Shown piece by piece: positions 47,338 through 56,901 of a stretch of 64,000 bases of DNA (positions are counted from its first letter, which is position 1; the number at the start of each line of letters is the position of its first letter). The stretch comes from Burkholderia latens (GTDB lineage: Bacteria > Pseudomonadota > Gammaproteobacteria > Burkholderiales > Burkholderiaceae): assembly GCF_001718795.1 (NCBI RefSeq), contig NZ_CP013437.1, positions 620,001-684,000 on the forward strand, read 5' to 3'. The notes beneath the pieces were generated by a model, which searched no databases, was not told the DNA's origin, and saw only the letters and a program-made list of their open reading frames with translations. The position numbers were made by a program, and so were the translations under genes.

Positions 47338-48405
47338 TCAGAACATGTGGCGGATCCCGACGTTCGCGCCGACAGTCGTTCCGGTGACCGCATACAGCGC
47401 ATTGTTGATGCCGAGCCCGGTGTTCATCGCGCCGTGGTTGTTGACCATCGCGACCTGCGCATACAGCGCGGTCGCCTTCGACAGGCTGTACGTCGCGCCG
47501 AGCGCCGCGAGCAGCGAGTGGTTGGCCGTGTCGTTGCGATCGCTGGTGAACCAGACGCCGCCGTTCAGATCGACGGCCGGCGTTGCCTGATAGTCGAGAC
47601 CGCCGCCGTACACGTTGTTGCTGAACGATCCGCCGACCTTGTAACTGGCGAACGACGCCTTCGCGGTGACCGGTCCGAACCGGTAAGCGGCACCGATCGT
47701 GCGCCCGACGAACGCGACGGTGCTCGGCGTCGGTGTCGGGTTGGTGCCGTCGTTGCCGTCGTAGAATGCGGCGTCGATCATGAAGCCGTCGTGCTCGTAC
47801 TTGACGCTCGCCGAATATTGGCGACCGGCCTGGAAGTCGCCGGCCTTGCCGCCGAATGCGAACATCGCGCTGCCGGTGAGGCCCGCGATCGTCGGGCTCG
47901 TGTACGACACGGCGTTCGGGTTGAACAGGCCGGTCACGAGCACGTTGTCGACGTAGTTGATCAGGCCGCTGCCGAAGTGCGAGAAGCTGCGCGGATCCGA
48001 ATCGAAGATTGCGAGCAGGAACGGCGAGTACTGCACGCCCGCCTTGATCGTGCCGAAACCGCCATCGAGCCCGACCCACGCCTGGCGGCCGAAGAAGTTG
48101 CCGTTCGAATGGTTGAACGCGCCGTTGGTCACGGCAAAGCCGCTTTCGAGCTGGAATCGCGCCTTCAGGCCGCCGCCGAGATCCTCGCTGCCGGTCATTC
48201 CGAACGTCGTTGGCGTCATGCCGGTGTCGGTCATTGCGAACTGGTGACCGGCGTTTGTGCCGGTGGCCGCGCCCAGCGTCTTGCTCGTGTACAGCAACGC
48301 GGCGTCGAGGTTGCCGTACAGCGTCACGCTGCTCTGCGCGAAGCTGCCGGGGCTGGCCAGTGCACCCGCGAGCGCGGTGCAACCGATCATGATTCTGCTT
48401 TTCAT
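47338..48405 (-). CDS. Gram-negative porin, OmpC type (second in the window)
   Basis: 355 residues with a signal peptide (MKSRIMIGCTALAGALASPG; cleavage near SFA/QSSVTLYG). The mature chain has the alternating strands of trimeric porins and ends GANVGIRHMF with a terminal Phe. GGAG precedes the ATG. It lies downstream of acs and may share in the alcohol/acetate cluster, but I see no sigma-54 promoter in front of it. Confidence 0.92.
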   Translation of the reverse strand: MKSRIMIGCTALAGALASPGSFAQSSVTLYGNLDAALLYTSKTLGAATGTNAGHQFAMTDTGMTPTTFGMTGSEDLGGGLKARFQLESGFAVTNGAFNHSNGNFFGRQAWVGLDGGFGTIKAGVQYSPFLLAIFDSDPRSFSHFGSGLINYVDNVLVTGLFNPNAVSYTSPTIAGLTGSAMFAFGGKAGDFQAGRQYSASVKYEHDGFMIDAAFYDGNDGTNPTPTPSTVAFVGRTIGAAYRFGPVTAKASFASYKVGGSFSNNVYGGGLDYQATPAVDLNGGVWFTSDRNDTANHSLLAALGATYSLSKATALYAQVAMVNNHGAMNTGLGINNALYAVTGTTVGANVGIRHMF

Positions 48406-48628
48406 TGGGTTGTCTCCAGTGTTGTGGTGTCGTACGTCGATGCATCGAACAGACGGATGCGACGGGTGTCGGCATCGCGGCGTTCGTCGCGTGCGCCGCG
48501 CACGCGGGATGGGCGCGGCGGGACGCACATGTGCGGCCGGATGGCGGCCGCGTGCGACGCGTCGATGGCGCGGATGAGCGCCGGCACGCGCGTGCGTCGA
48601 AAGATGTCGGGTGAGGCCGGCCGCTTCG

Positions 48629-50623
<1,995 letters not shown>

Positions 50624-50656
50624 GAAAATCGTGCAGTGGTCGCGTGACTGTCGAAA

Positions 50657-50672
50657 CGCAACTTGCATGCCA
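50657..50672 (-). promoter_or_regulatory. Sigma-54 promoter of acs
   Basis: On the minus strand TGGCATGCAAGTTGCG, against the consensus TGGCACG-N4-TTGCW. GG and GC are separated by exactly 10 bases. Predicted transcription start about 50646, 23 nt before the acs ATG. Confidence 0.75.
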
Positions 50673-50815
50673 ATCGATGCGGCACTCGCTCGAAACGGCC
50701 GGCATCCCGAGCCGCCATGCGGTTCATGACGTTGGATCGGTACTGCGAAGCATGAACGAACCGGGCGATCGGCGCTTCCGCCCGGCAGCCGGTTGCGTCG
50801 AAATGCAGCAGTGGC

Positions 50816-50832
50816 TGTTGCACGCGTCAACA
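50816..50832. promoter_or_regulatory. Enhancer site upstream of acs
   Basis: TGTTGCACGCGTCAACA, a 17-bp TGT-N11-ACA palindrome with TGTTG/CAACA arms, centred about 178 bp upstream of the predicted acs start. A weaker related sequence (GGTTGCGTCGAAATGCA) is at 50791-50807. Confidence 0.65.
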
Positions 50833-50866
50833 CGGCGAACCGCACCGAGGCGGGCGCGCAGCCGTG

Positions 50867-52738
50867 CTACGCGATGAATGACCGGAGCGCGCCCAGCGCG
50901 TCGGATGCGCGCAGGCGCGCAAGTGCCGCCGCTTCGATCTGCCGCACGCGTTCGGCGGACAGGTTCAGCTGGCGTCCGATGTCGCGCAGCGAGCAGCCCT
51001 CGTCCGTTTGCAGCCCATAGCGCAGCCGGAGGACCGTCGCTTCGCGCGATGGCAGCCGGTCGATCGCGGCGGCGATCGTTCTGCGCAGTTGCGCGGCGCC
51101 GGCGGCCTCCTCCGGCGACGGCGACGACAAGTCCGGCGCGACGTCCGCGAACGTCATGTCGCCTTCCGGCGAGATCGGCACGTCGGCCGATACCGGTTCC
51201 TTGACGATCGCCATCAGGTCGCGCACCTTGTCGACCGGTTCGCCCATGTGAGCGGCCAGTTGCGCGGGCGTGGGCGCCGTGCCCGCGCGTTGCCGGTGTT
51301 CGCGCGCGATTCGCGCGAGCTTGTTCAGCGCGTCGGCCGTATGCGTGGGCACGCGGATCGTGCGGCCGAAATCGGCGAGCGCATGCGTGATCGCCTGCCG
51401 GATCCACCAGGTTGCGTAGGTGGAGAACCGGAAGCCGCGCCGATAGTCGTAGCGCTCGATTGCCTTCAGCAGGCCGATGTTGCCTTCCTGGATCAGGTCC
51501 GCGAACGGCAGCCCGCGATCGGGATAGCGCTTCGCAATCGACACGACGAGCCGCAAATTCGCATCGAACAGCCCGTTGCGGGCGGCGTGCATCGCGCGTT
51601 CGATCGCGCCAAGGCGCGCATCGAGCGTTGCGGTCGCGTCGGGCGGAAGCGCCGATGTCCGGGCATCGCGCACGATCGTGTCACGCGCATCGACGAAGTC
51701 CGCAGCGCGCCGTGTGAGGATCGGCCCGCAGGCCGGATGCGCGGCGATGCACGACGCGAGCCAGCCCGCGTGGTCCGCGTCGGCCGCATGCGCGAACGAC
51801 GACGCAACGCCCACCTCGGCCAGCATGCGCGCCAGCCGGCCGCGCAGCATGCGCTGTCGGCGTGCGCGGGCGCGCAATGCTTCGCTCATGCGCTCGAGCG
51901 CTCGAGCGGACAGATGCAGTGTGCCGAGCAACGCCGCAGCGTCGCGGACATTTGCCCGATAGGCGGCCGACGCCGTGCCGCCGGTCGCGAGCGCCGCGCG
52001 CATGCTGCGGGCCAGCGCGTCGAGACCGGCGAGCCGTGCCACGATCGCGTTGCGCTGCACGGAATCGTCGTGGCGTGGGCTCATGTCGTCGCCTTCGTCG
52101 GCGCGGATGGATTCACCTGCGATGGCCGGCGCAGCGTGTGCCGCGGCGTCGACGGATCGTGCATCGTCGCCCGCGCCATCGGCGAGACAGACCACGTAGA
52201 TCGATGCCGGGCTCCGGCATTCGGCGATTTCCGTGCGGATGGCAACCAGCGCGTCGAGTGCTTCGGGATCGCCGCACAGTACCGCGACCGATGCCGCGCG
52301 CCCGCGTTCGAGCCGCCGGGCATAGGCGAATTCCTCGTCGCGTGTGAGAAGCGGCGTCATGCCCATTTCGCGCAGGTACAGCCGGACCGGATCAGTCGTG
52401 CGCGGCGCGAGCAATTCCGCCGCGGCGAGTGCACCGGCCCCGTCGACCCATGCGCGCGCGGCCGGCGCCGGGCGGAAGTAGCGCTCGAGCGTCCAGCCGC
52501 TCGCGGTATCGGTACGGTCGCGCACGGCGATGCCGAGCTCGCCGAGCACCGCGGCCGCCGCGTCGACGCCGCTGTGGTGCGCGTCGTCGTCGGGCAGTGC
52601 GTCGATGATGTCGCCGCGCGTGACGAAACCGCGCGACAGGCCCGTCGCGATCAGCGCTTGCAGATGCGCGGCGGCGTGCGGCAGTGTGCCGCCACCGCCA
52701 CTGCCTGCCGCGGATGCCGGTGCGGACCGCACCGGCAT
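50867..52738 (-). CDS. RpoD-like sigma-70 family sigma factor
   Basis: 623-residue sigma factor. A region 1.1-like segment is at about residues 15-70 ([20 protein letters not shown]). Region 1.2 is near 115-140 ([20 protein letters not shown]). Region 2 (about 390-465) has [20 protein letters not shown] and [16 protein letters not shown]; region 4 (about 555-615) has [20 protein letters not shown]. Region 2.4/3.0 reads [15 protein letters not shown] rather than the housekeeping IRIPVHM. It is therefore probably an alternative sigma factor. It sits 16 bp behind the HiPIP gene, in the dehydrogenase operon. The start is uncertain (an ATG at 52771 is also in frame). Confidence 0.85.
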   Translation of the reverse strand: MPVRSAPASAAGSGGGGTLPHAAAHLQALIATGLSRGFVTRGDIIDALPDDDAHHSGVDAAAAVLGELGIAVRDRTDTASGWTLERYFRPAPAARAWVDGAGALAAAELLAPRTTDPVRLYLREMGMTPLLTRDEEFAYARRLERGRAASVAVLCGDPEALDALVAIRTEIAECRSPASIYVVCLADGAGDDARSVDAAAHAAPAIAGESIRADEGDDMSPRHDDSVQRNAIVARLAGLDALARSMRAALATGGTASAAYRANVRDAAALLGTLHLSARALERMSEALRARARRQRMLRGRLARMLAEVGVASSFAHAADADHAGWLASCIAAHPACGPILTRRAADFVDARDTIVRDARTSALPPDATATLDARLGAIERAMHAARNGLFDANLRLVVSIAKRYPDRGLPFADLIQEGNIGLLKAIERYDYRRGFRFSTYATWWIRQAITHALADFGRTIRVPTHTADALNKLARIAREHRQRAGTAPTPAQLAAHMGEPVDKVRDLMAIVKEPVSADVPISPEGDMTFADVAPDLSSPSPEEAAGAAQLRRTIAAAIDRLPSREATVLRLRYGLQTDEGCSLRDIGRQLNLSAERVRQIEAAALARLRASDALGALRSFIA

Positions 52739-52754
52739 CCCGCCGCGCGCTGTG

Positions 52755-53072
52755 TCACGCGCGCTTCGCATAGACGTTGCACCAGCCGTCCGCCGCGACC
52801 AGCTTGCCGCCGAACATCGGACACGTGCCGCTCGCATCCGCTGCTTCGCCCTTGTAGAAGCGGCAGTTCGAGCAGCGCTGGCCGGCCTGGTATTTCGGGA
52901 ACTGCGCCGCGTCGACGCTCGACGCGTGCGCGCGGTAGCCGAGCGTTTTCGCGGCGGCATCGTTCTCGTCGACGAGCGGCGGCGCCGCGAATGCGGTGCG
53001 TGCGGCGGCGAGCGTCGCGCACAGGCCGACGGCGTGGACGAGGAAGGTTCTGCGGGGGGTCGGATATGTCAC
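52755..53072 (-). CDS. High-potential iron-sulfur protein (HiPIP)
   Basis: 105 residues, a periplasmic electron carrier with one 4Fe-4S cluster. The ligands are Cys67, Cys70, Cys84 and Cys98 ([24 protein letters not shown]). The leader [20 protein letters not shown] has a twin-arginine-like start, as expected for a protein exported folded. GTG start with AGGAAA upstream. It likely accepts electrons in the alcohol oxidation chain. Confidence 0.92.
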   Translation of the reverse strand: MTYPTPRRTFLVHAVGLCATLAAARTAFAAPPLVDENDAAAKTLGYRAHASSVDAAQFPKYQAGQRCSNCRFYKGEAADASGTCPMFGGKLVAADGWCNVYAKRA

Positions 53073-53148
53073 GTTCGTTTCCTGATGAAGATGAAATTGT
53101 GGAGAAGGGCGCGGCACGCATCGCATCGTTCTGCCGCTCGGGCAGGTG

Positions 53149-54426
53149 TTACTGGCTCGCCTCCTTGTGCCCGGCCGGACCGACGACGAGCGGCGCAGTC
53201 GACCCGCGCGCGGTATCGGCCGTCAGCTTCGCGTTGCTCGCGACATAGCCGTTGGACGCGAGCAGGAACGCCATCAGGTCCGCGTATTCGTCGTCCTTCA
53301 GCTTGCCGGGCTGGTCCGCCGGCATGTTGGTCGCCATGTAGCCGAATACGCCGCCGATCGTCAGATGCGAATGCGACAGCGGCGCGAACGACGGGCCGCT
53401 CAGCGCGGGCGCGGTATTGCCTTCGAGGTCGGCGCCGTGGCATTTCGCGCAGGCGTTGCCGTAGATCTCCTTGCCATGGGCGACTTGCGCGGCGTCGAAT
53501 GCGGGCGCTGCGTCGCCCGCGCTCGCGCCGACCCGGATGAAGCCCCCGCCTGCGCGCACGTTGCGCGCGTGCAGCAGCCCGGATGTCGAACGGCTGCCTG
53601 CCGCCATTGCACCGTCGAGGAAGCGTGCAGGCGTGCTCGACTGGTGCGACTCACGCGACTCGTGCGCTTCGAGCGCACTGCCGGGCAGCGCCCACTTGCG
53701 CGTCAGCGCGGCGAGCCGGCCGTCGCGGGTCATCTGCGTAAGCGCTGCGTCGATGCGCTGTTGCAGCACGGCCGAGCGCGGCGCGAACGCGAACGTAAGC
53801 TGCCAGTCCGCATACGGCGACGACGTCGCGCCGATACGGAACGCCTGCTTCGGATGCGCGGCCTGATACGCGACGACTGCCGGATACCAGACGATCGCGC
53901 GATGCGCACGGCCGCGGGCGACCGCGTCCACCGTTTGCGCGGACGTGTTCTCGAGATCGAAGCGCGCGCCCTTCTGCTGGACCGCGATCAGTTGTGCGGG
54001 GCTCGCGTAGGTTGCCGCGACGATTTCCCGGCCGGCCGCCGGCGTGCCGGCGTCGCGGCGCGTGACGCTCACGTAGCCCGAACGCAGGTAACCCTGCGAA
54101 AACAGCAGTTTCGTGTCGGATGCGTCGGCGATCGCCGAGCGCGGGAAGCCGGCGAGCACGTCGCAGTCGCGTTCGAGGATGCCGGCGAGTTCGTGTGCGG
54201 ACACGCCGTCGTCGTCGCCGCCGCCGGCCTCGTGCGCGGCAAACGTTGCGGCGATGCCGGCCGTGCGGAACACGGCGCGGGCGACGGCCTTGTCGAGGGC
54301 GGCCGTCGGCGTGCCGGGCAGCGAGCAGACGCGCACGGGCGTCGCTGCCGTGGCCGGCGCCGGAGACAGCGCCGTGCATGCCGCGAGCGCACAGGCTGCG
54401 GCGACGCGGGAATATCGAATGTTCAT
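53149..54426 (-). CDS. XoxJ-like binding domain fused to a c-type cytochrome
   Basis: 425-residue periplasmic protein in two parts. Residues about 28-255 resemble a type 2 periplasmic binding fold (VRVCSLPGTPTAALDKAVAR at the front; DWQLTFAFAPRSAVLQQRID near 205), the fold of MoxJ/XoxJ. Residues about 300-405 are a class I cytochrome c with Cys326-Ala-Lys-Cys329-His330 and a probable Met368 ligand (NMPADQPG). In methylotrophs XoxJ and XoxG are separate proteins; here they are joined. It is 84 bp after the dehydrogenase gene and should take its electrons. Confidence 0.85.
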   Translation of the reverse strand: MNIRYSRVAAACALAACTALSPAPATAATPVRVCSLPGTPTAALDKAVARAVFRTAGIAATFAAHEAGGGDDDGVSAHELAGILERDCDVLAGFPRSAIADASDTKLLFSQGYLRSGYVSVTRRDAGTPAAGREIVAATYASPAQLIAVQQKGARFDLENTSAQTVDAVARGRAHRAIVWYPAVVAYQAAHPKQAFRIGATSSPYADWQLTFAFAPRSAVLQQRIDAALTQMTRDGRLAALTRKWALPGSALEAHESRESHQSSTPARFLDGAMAAGSRSTSGLLHARNVRAGGGFIRVGASAGDAAPAFDAAQVAHGKEIYGNACAKCHGADLEGNTAPALSGPSFAPLSHSHLTIGGVFGYMATNMPADQPGKLKDDEYADLMAFLLASNGYVASNAKLTADTARGSTAPLVVGPAGHKEASQ

Positions 54427-54510
54427 GATCGGACGCTCGGTTGAAAGAGTGACGGGGAGAAGGCGCCCGCGCCGGCGGCGCGGGCGTCATGCGGTTGAAG
54501 CGGACGATGC

Positions 54511-56238
54511 TCAGCCGCGGTTCAGCGCGAACACGTACAGCGTGCCGCCGCGCGGCACATCGTCTGCCGCCTTCGCCATCGGGCCGCCCCAAATCGGATT
54601 CGCGCCGCCGTAGCCGGCGAGCACCGCTACGTACTCCTTGCCGTCGACTTCAAACACGGACGGCTGCGCGATGATTCCGCTCGCAAGCTTCGGGCTTTCC
54701 CACAGCACCTTGCCGGTCGACACGTCGAACGCGTACAGATGGCCGTCGAGCGAGCCGCTGAACGCGAGGCCGCTTGCAGTCGTCGCGACGCCGCCGTTCC
54801 ATGGCAGCTTGCTCCAGTGGCTCCACACCTTCTTGCCGGTGTTCACGTCGATCGCCTGCAGTTCGCCGTAGCCTTCGCTGCCCGGCTCCGGCTTGATCTC
54901 GAAGCCTTCGCCGAGGTACGGCAGCCCTTCCATGTAGTTGACCGACTTGCCCGACAGGCTCATGCACGCATGCAGCGACGGCACGATCGCGAGATGGCGC
55001 TCCGGGTCGTACGACACCGACCACCAGTTCTTGCCGCCGAGGAAGCTCGGACACGTGTCGATCGTCGTGCCGACCTTCGGATACTTCGCGGGATCCTGGA
55101 TGGGCGCGCCGTCTTCCGTGTAGCCGGTGACCGACGTCGCCTTCACGAACGGCTCCGCGTAGATCAGCTTGCCGCTGTCGCGGTCGATCGCGTGGAAGTA
55201 GCCGTTGCGGTCGGCGTGGATGATCGCGTCGTGCTCCTTGCCCTTGTACTTGATCGTCGCGAGCACGGGCGTGTTGACGCCGTCATAGTCCCAGGTGTCG
55301 TGCTTCGTGTACTGGTAATGCCATTTGAGCTCGCCGTTCTTCGGGTCCAGCGCGAGCAGCGAATCGGAATACAGGTTGTCGCCGGGGCGCAGATCCGCGA
55401 GCCACGGGCCCGGGTTGCCGACGCCCCAGTACAGCGTGCGGGTCGCCGCGTCGTAGGTGCCGGTCAGCCACGCCGGCGCGCCGCCATGCGCCTGCATCCC
55501 GTCCGGCCACGTATCGCCGTGCTTCTCGCCCTGACCGGGGATCGTGAAGCGCTTCCACAGCACCGAGCCGTCGGTCGGGCTGAGCGCGGCGATGAAGCCG
55601 CGCGCACCGTATTCGCCGCCCGAGCTGCCGACCACGATCGCGCCGTCGATCGCGAGCGGCGCGAGCGAGAACGCATAGCCGAGCCCCGGCTCGAACATCT
55701 GCTTCTTCCACACGAGCGCGCCCGTCTGCGCATCGAGCGCGGCCACTTCGCCGCTCAGCATCGCGACGTACACGTTCTTGCCGTACAGCGCGACGCCGCG
55801 GTTCACGACGTCGCAGCAGGCCGTCTTGAACGATTCCGCACCGAGCTTCGGCTCGTACTTCCACAGCTGCGCACCGGTGGCCGCATCGAATGCGTACACG
55901 TTGTCTTTCGGCGTGGTCACGAACAGGTAGCGGCCGTTGATGATCGGCGTTGCTTCGAAGCCCTGCTTCAGCTCGGCCGGAAACTTGTAGCTCCATGCCT
56001 GGGTGAGCTGATTTACGTTCGACGGGTCGATCTGCTTGAGCGGGGAATGCGCGTGGCCGTTGTACGTACGGTAGTAGGTGAGCCAACCCGGATCGCGCTG
56101 CGCATCGGTGAGACGCTGGTACGTGACGGCCGGGTAATCCGCGGCGGCATCCACGACGCCGGGATTCAAGGCGATCGCAGCTGCTGCCGCGATGCCGATC
56201 ATTGCCAGTCGGCTCGTCGAAGCCGAGAGATTCTTCAT
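54511..56238 (-). CDS. PQQ-dependent alcohol dehydrogenase, predicted lanthanide type
   Basis: 575-residue periplasmic quinoprotein with a signal peptide (cleavage near VDA/AADYP). It has the eight-bladed propeller repeats (AFDAATGAQLWKYEPK, ALDAQTGALVWKKQMF, AIDVNTGKKVWSHWSK). The adjacent Cys141-Cys142 form the ring disulfide next to PQQ. Metal ligands are Glu209 (SGGEYG), Asn275 (GVGNPGPW) and catalytic Asp317. Asp319, two residues later (WDYDG), is the mark of lanthanide enzymes (XoxF, ExaF, PedH); calcium enzymes have Ala or Ser there. The substrate is a short alcohol; ethanol is favoured by the nearby acs. AGGAG precedes the ATG. Confidence 0.92.
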   Translation of the reverse strand: MKNLSASTSRLAMIGIAAAAAIALNPGVVDAAADYPAVTYQRLTDAQRDPGWLTYYRTYNGHAHSPLKQIDPSNVNQLTQAWSYKFPAELKQGFEATPIINGRYLFVTTPKDNVYAFDAATGAQLWKYEPKLGAESFKTACCDVVNRGVALYGKNVYVAMLSGEVAALDAQTGALVWKKQMFEPGLGYAFSLAPLAIDGAIVVGSSGGEYGARGFIAALSPTDGSVLWKRFTIPGQGEKHGDTWPDGMQAHGGAPAWLTGTYDAATRTLYWGVGNPGPWLADLRPGDNLYSDSLLALDPKNGELKWHYQYTKHDTWDYDGVNTPVLATIKYKGKEHDAIIHADRNGYFHAIDRDSGKLIYAEPFVKATSVTGYTEDGAPIQDPAKYPKVGTTIDTCPSFLGGKNWWSVSYDPERHLAIVPSLHACMSLSGKSVNYMEGLPYLGEGFEIKPEPGSEGYGELQAIDVNTGKKVWSHWSKLPWNGGVATTASGLAFSGSLDGHLYAFDVSTGKVLWESPKLASGIIAQPSVFEVDGKEYVAVLAGYGGANPIWGGPMAKAADDVPRGGTLYVFALNRG

Positions 56239-56328
56239 GGTTGTCTCCTGAGTCATTGTGGTCGCACCGCGGCCAACATCCGGCCAGGCCGGCTGGGTGG
56301 GGTTCCGGGTTCAGTGCGCACCCAGTCA

Positions 56329-56344
56329 CGCAAATCGCATGCCA
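56329..56344 (-). promoter_or_regulatory. Sigma-54 promoter of the PQQ dehydrogenase
   Basis: On the minus strand TGGCATGCGATTTGCG, with exact 10-base GG to GC spacing. Predicted start about 56318, giving an 80-nt leader to the ATG at 56238. Confidence 0.78.
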
Positions 56345-56432
56345 TTGCTTCGCGAAGGTTGCGCTGCAAGGCAGAGCTGGCGATTGAGCGCGCGGCGGCG
56401 ACGCGCGCGGAGTAGTGGGGTTGATCCGCGTG

Positions 56433-56479
56433 TGTTGCGTTCAGGGACAGACGTTGCCCAAGTGTTGCGAAACATGACA
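56433..56479. promoter_or_regulatory. Enhancer pair for the PQQ dehydrogenase promoter
   Basis: Two sites: TGTTGCGTTCAGGGACA (56433-56449) and TGTTGCGAAACATGACA (56463-56479). They share GTGTTGCG...ACAG and lie 123 and 153 bp upstream of the predicted start. Confidence 0.7.
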
Positions 56480-56623
56480 GCGCAGCGCTGACGGTGCGGC
56501 GCGGACGGCGTCCGTATCGATTCCGTCTGTGGCGGAACGCATGCACGCAGCGGGCAATGACCGTCGGACATTCCGACGGATTGCGGCAGATGTGCGCGTG
56601 GATGTCGCGCGCAGCGGCGGCGT

Positions 56624-56670
56624 TGATCCAAATTGACACAGGTGCAACGGCGTTGTCACGGGCTGCAACA
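56624..56670. promoter_or_regulatory. Enhancer pair for the TonB receptor promoter
   Basis: TGATCCAAATTGACACA (56624-56640, one mismatch to TGT-N11-ACA) and TGTCACGGGCTGCAACA (56654-56670; minus strand TGTTGCAGCCCGTGACA). Centres lie 128 and 98 bp upstream of the predicted start. Confidence 0.6.
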
Positions 56671-56733
56671 GTCGAGCATCGCGCTTGTCTGCGCAGCCGC
56701 GGCAGGGTGGCCGCGGCGGAACGGTTCGGCGAT

Positions 56734-56749
56734 CGGCATGCTTCTTGCC
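56734..56749 (+). promoter_or_regulatory. Sigma-54 promoter of the TonB receptor
   Basis: CGGCATGCTTCTTGCC, with exact 10-base GG to GC spacing. Predicted start about 56760, 142 nt before the ATG. Confidence 0.65.
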
Positions 56750-56901
56750 GTTGTCCACGCCGTGCGACGCAAGCCGTGCGATGTTCCGTCGCTCTCCGAT
56801 GTAGTGCGTCGGTCAGAGCGAGCTCGAGCGCTGCAGCGGCGTCTACCGTCGATGCATCGTTACGGATAACGACATAAACAACAGGCTGGAGGAGACGGGA
56901 G

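Larger units (their letters stand above)
56239..56901. other. Divergent regulatory region of the dehydrogenase and the TonB receptor
   Basis: 663 bp without a gene. It carries two sigma-54 promoters pointing outward and two pairs of 17-bp enhancer-type sites, one pair for each promoter. Within both pairs the centres are exactly 30 bp apart. Confidence 0.7.

Noticed and set aside
48406..48628. Sigma-54 promoter for the second porin
   Set aside because: I found no GG-N10-GC element with adequate match on the correct strand, so the porin is not assigned to the regulon.
54511..56238. Calcium-type methanol dehydrogenase (MxaF)
   Set aside because: Asp319 replaces the Ala of MxaF, no small-subunit MxaI gene is present, and acs suggests a two-carbon substrate.
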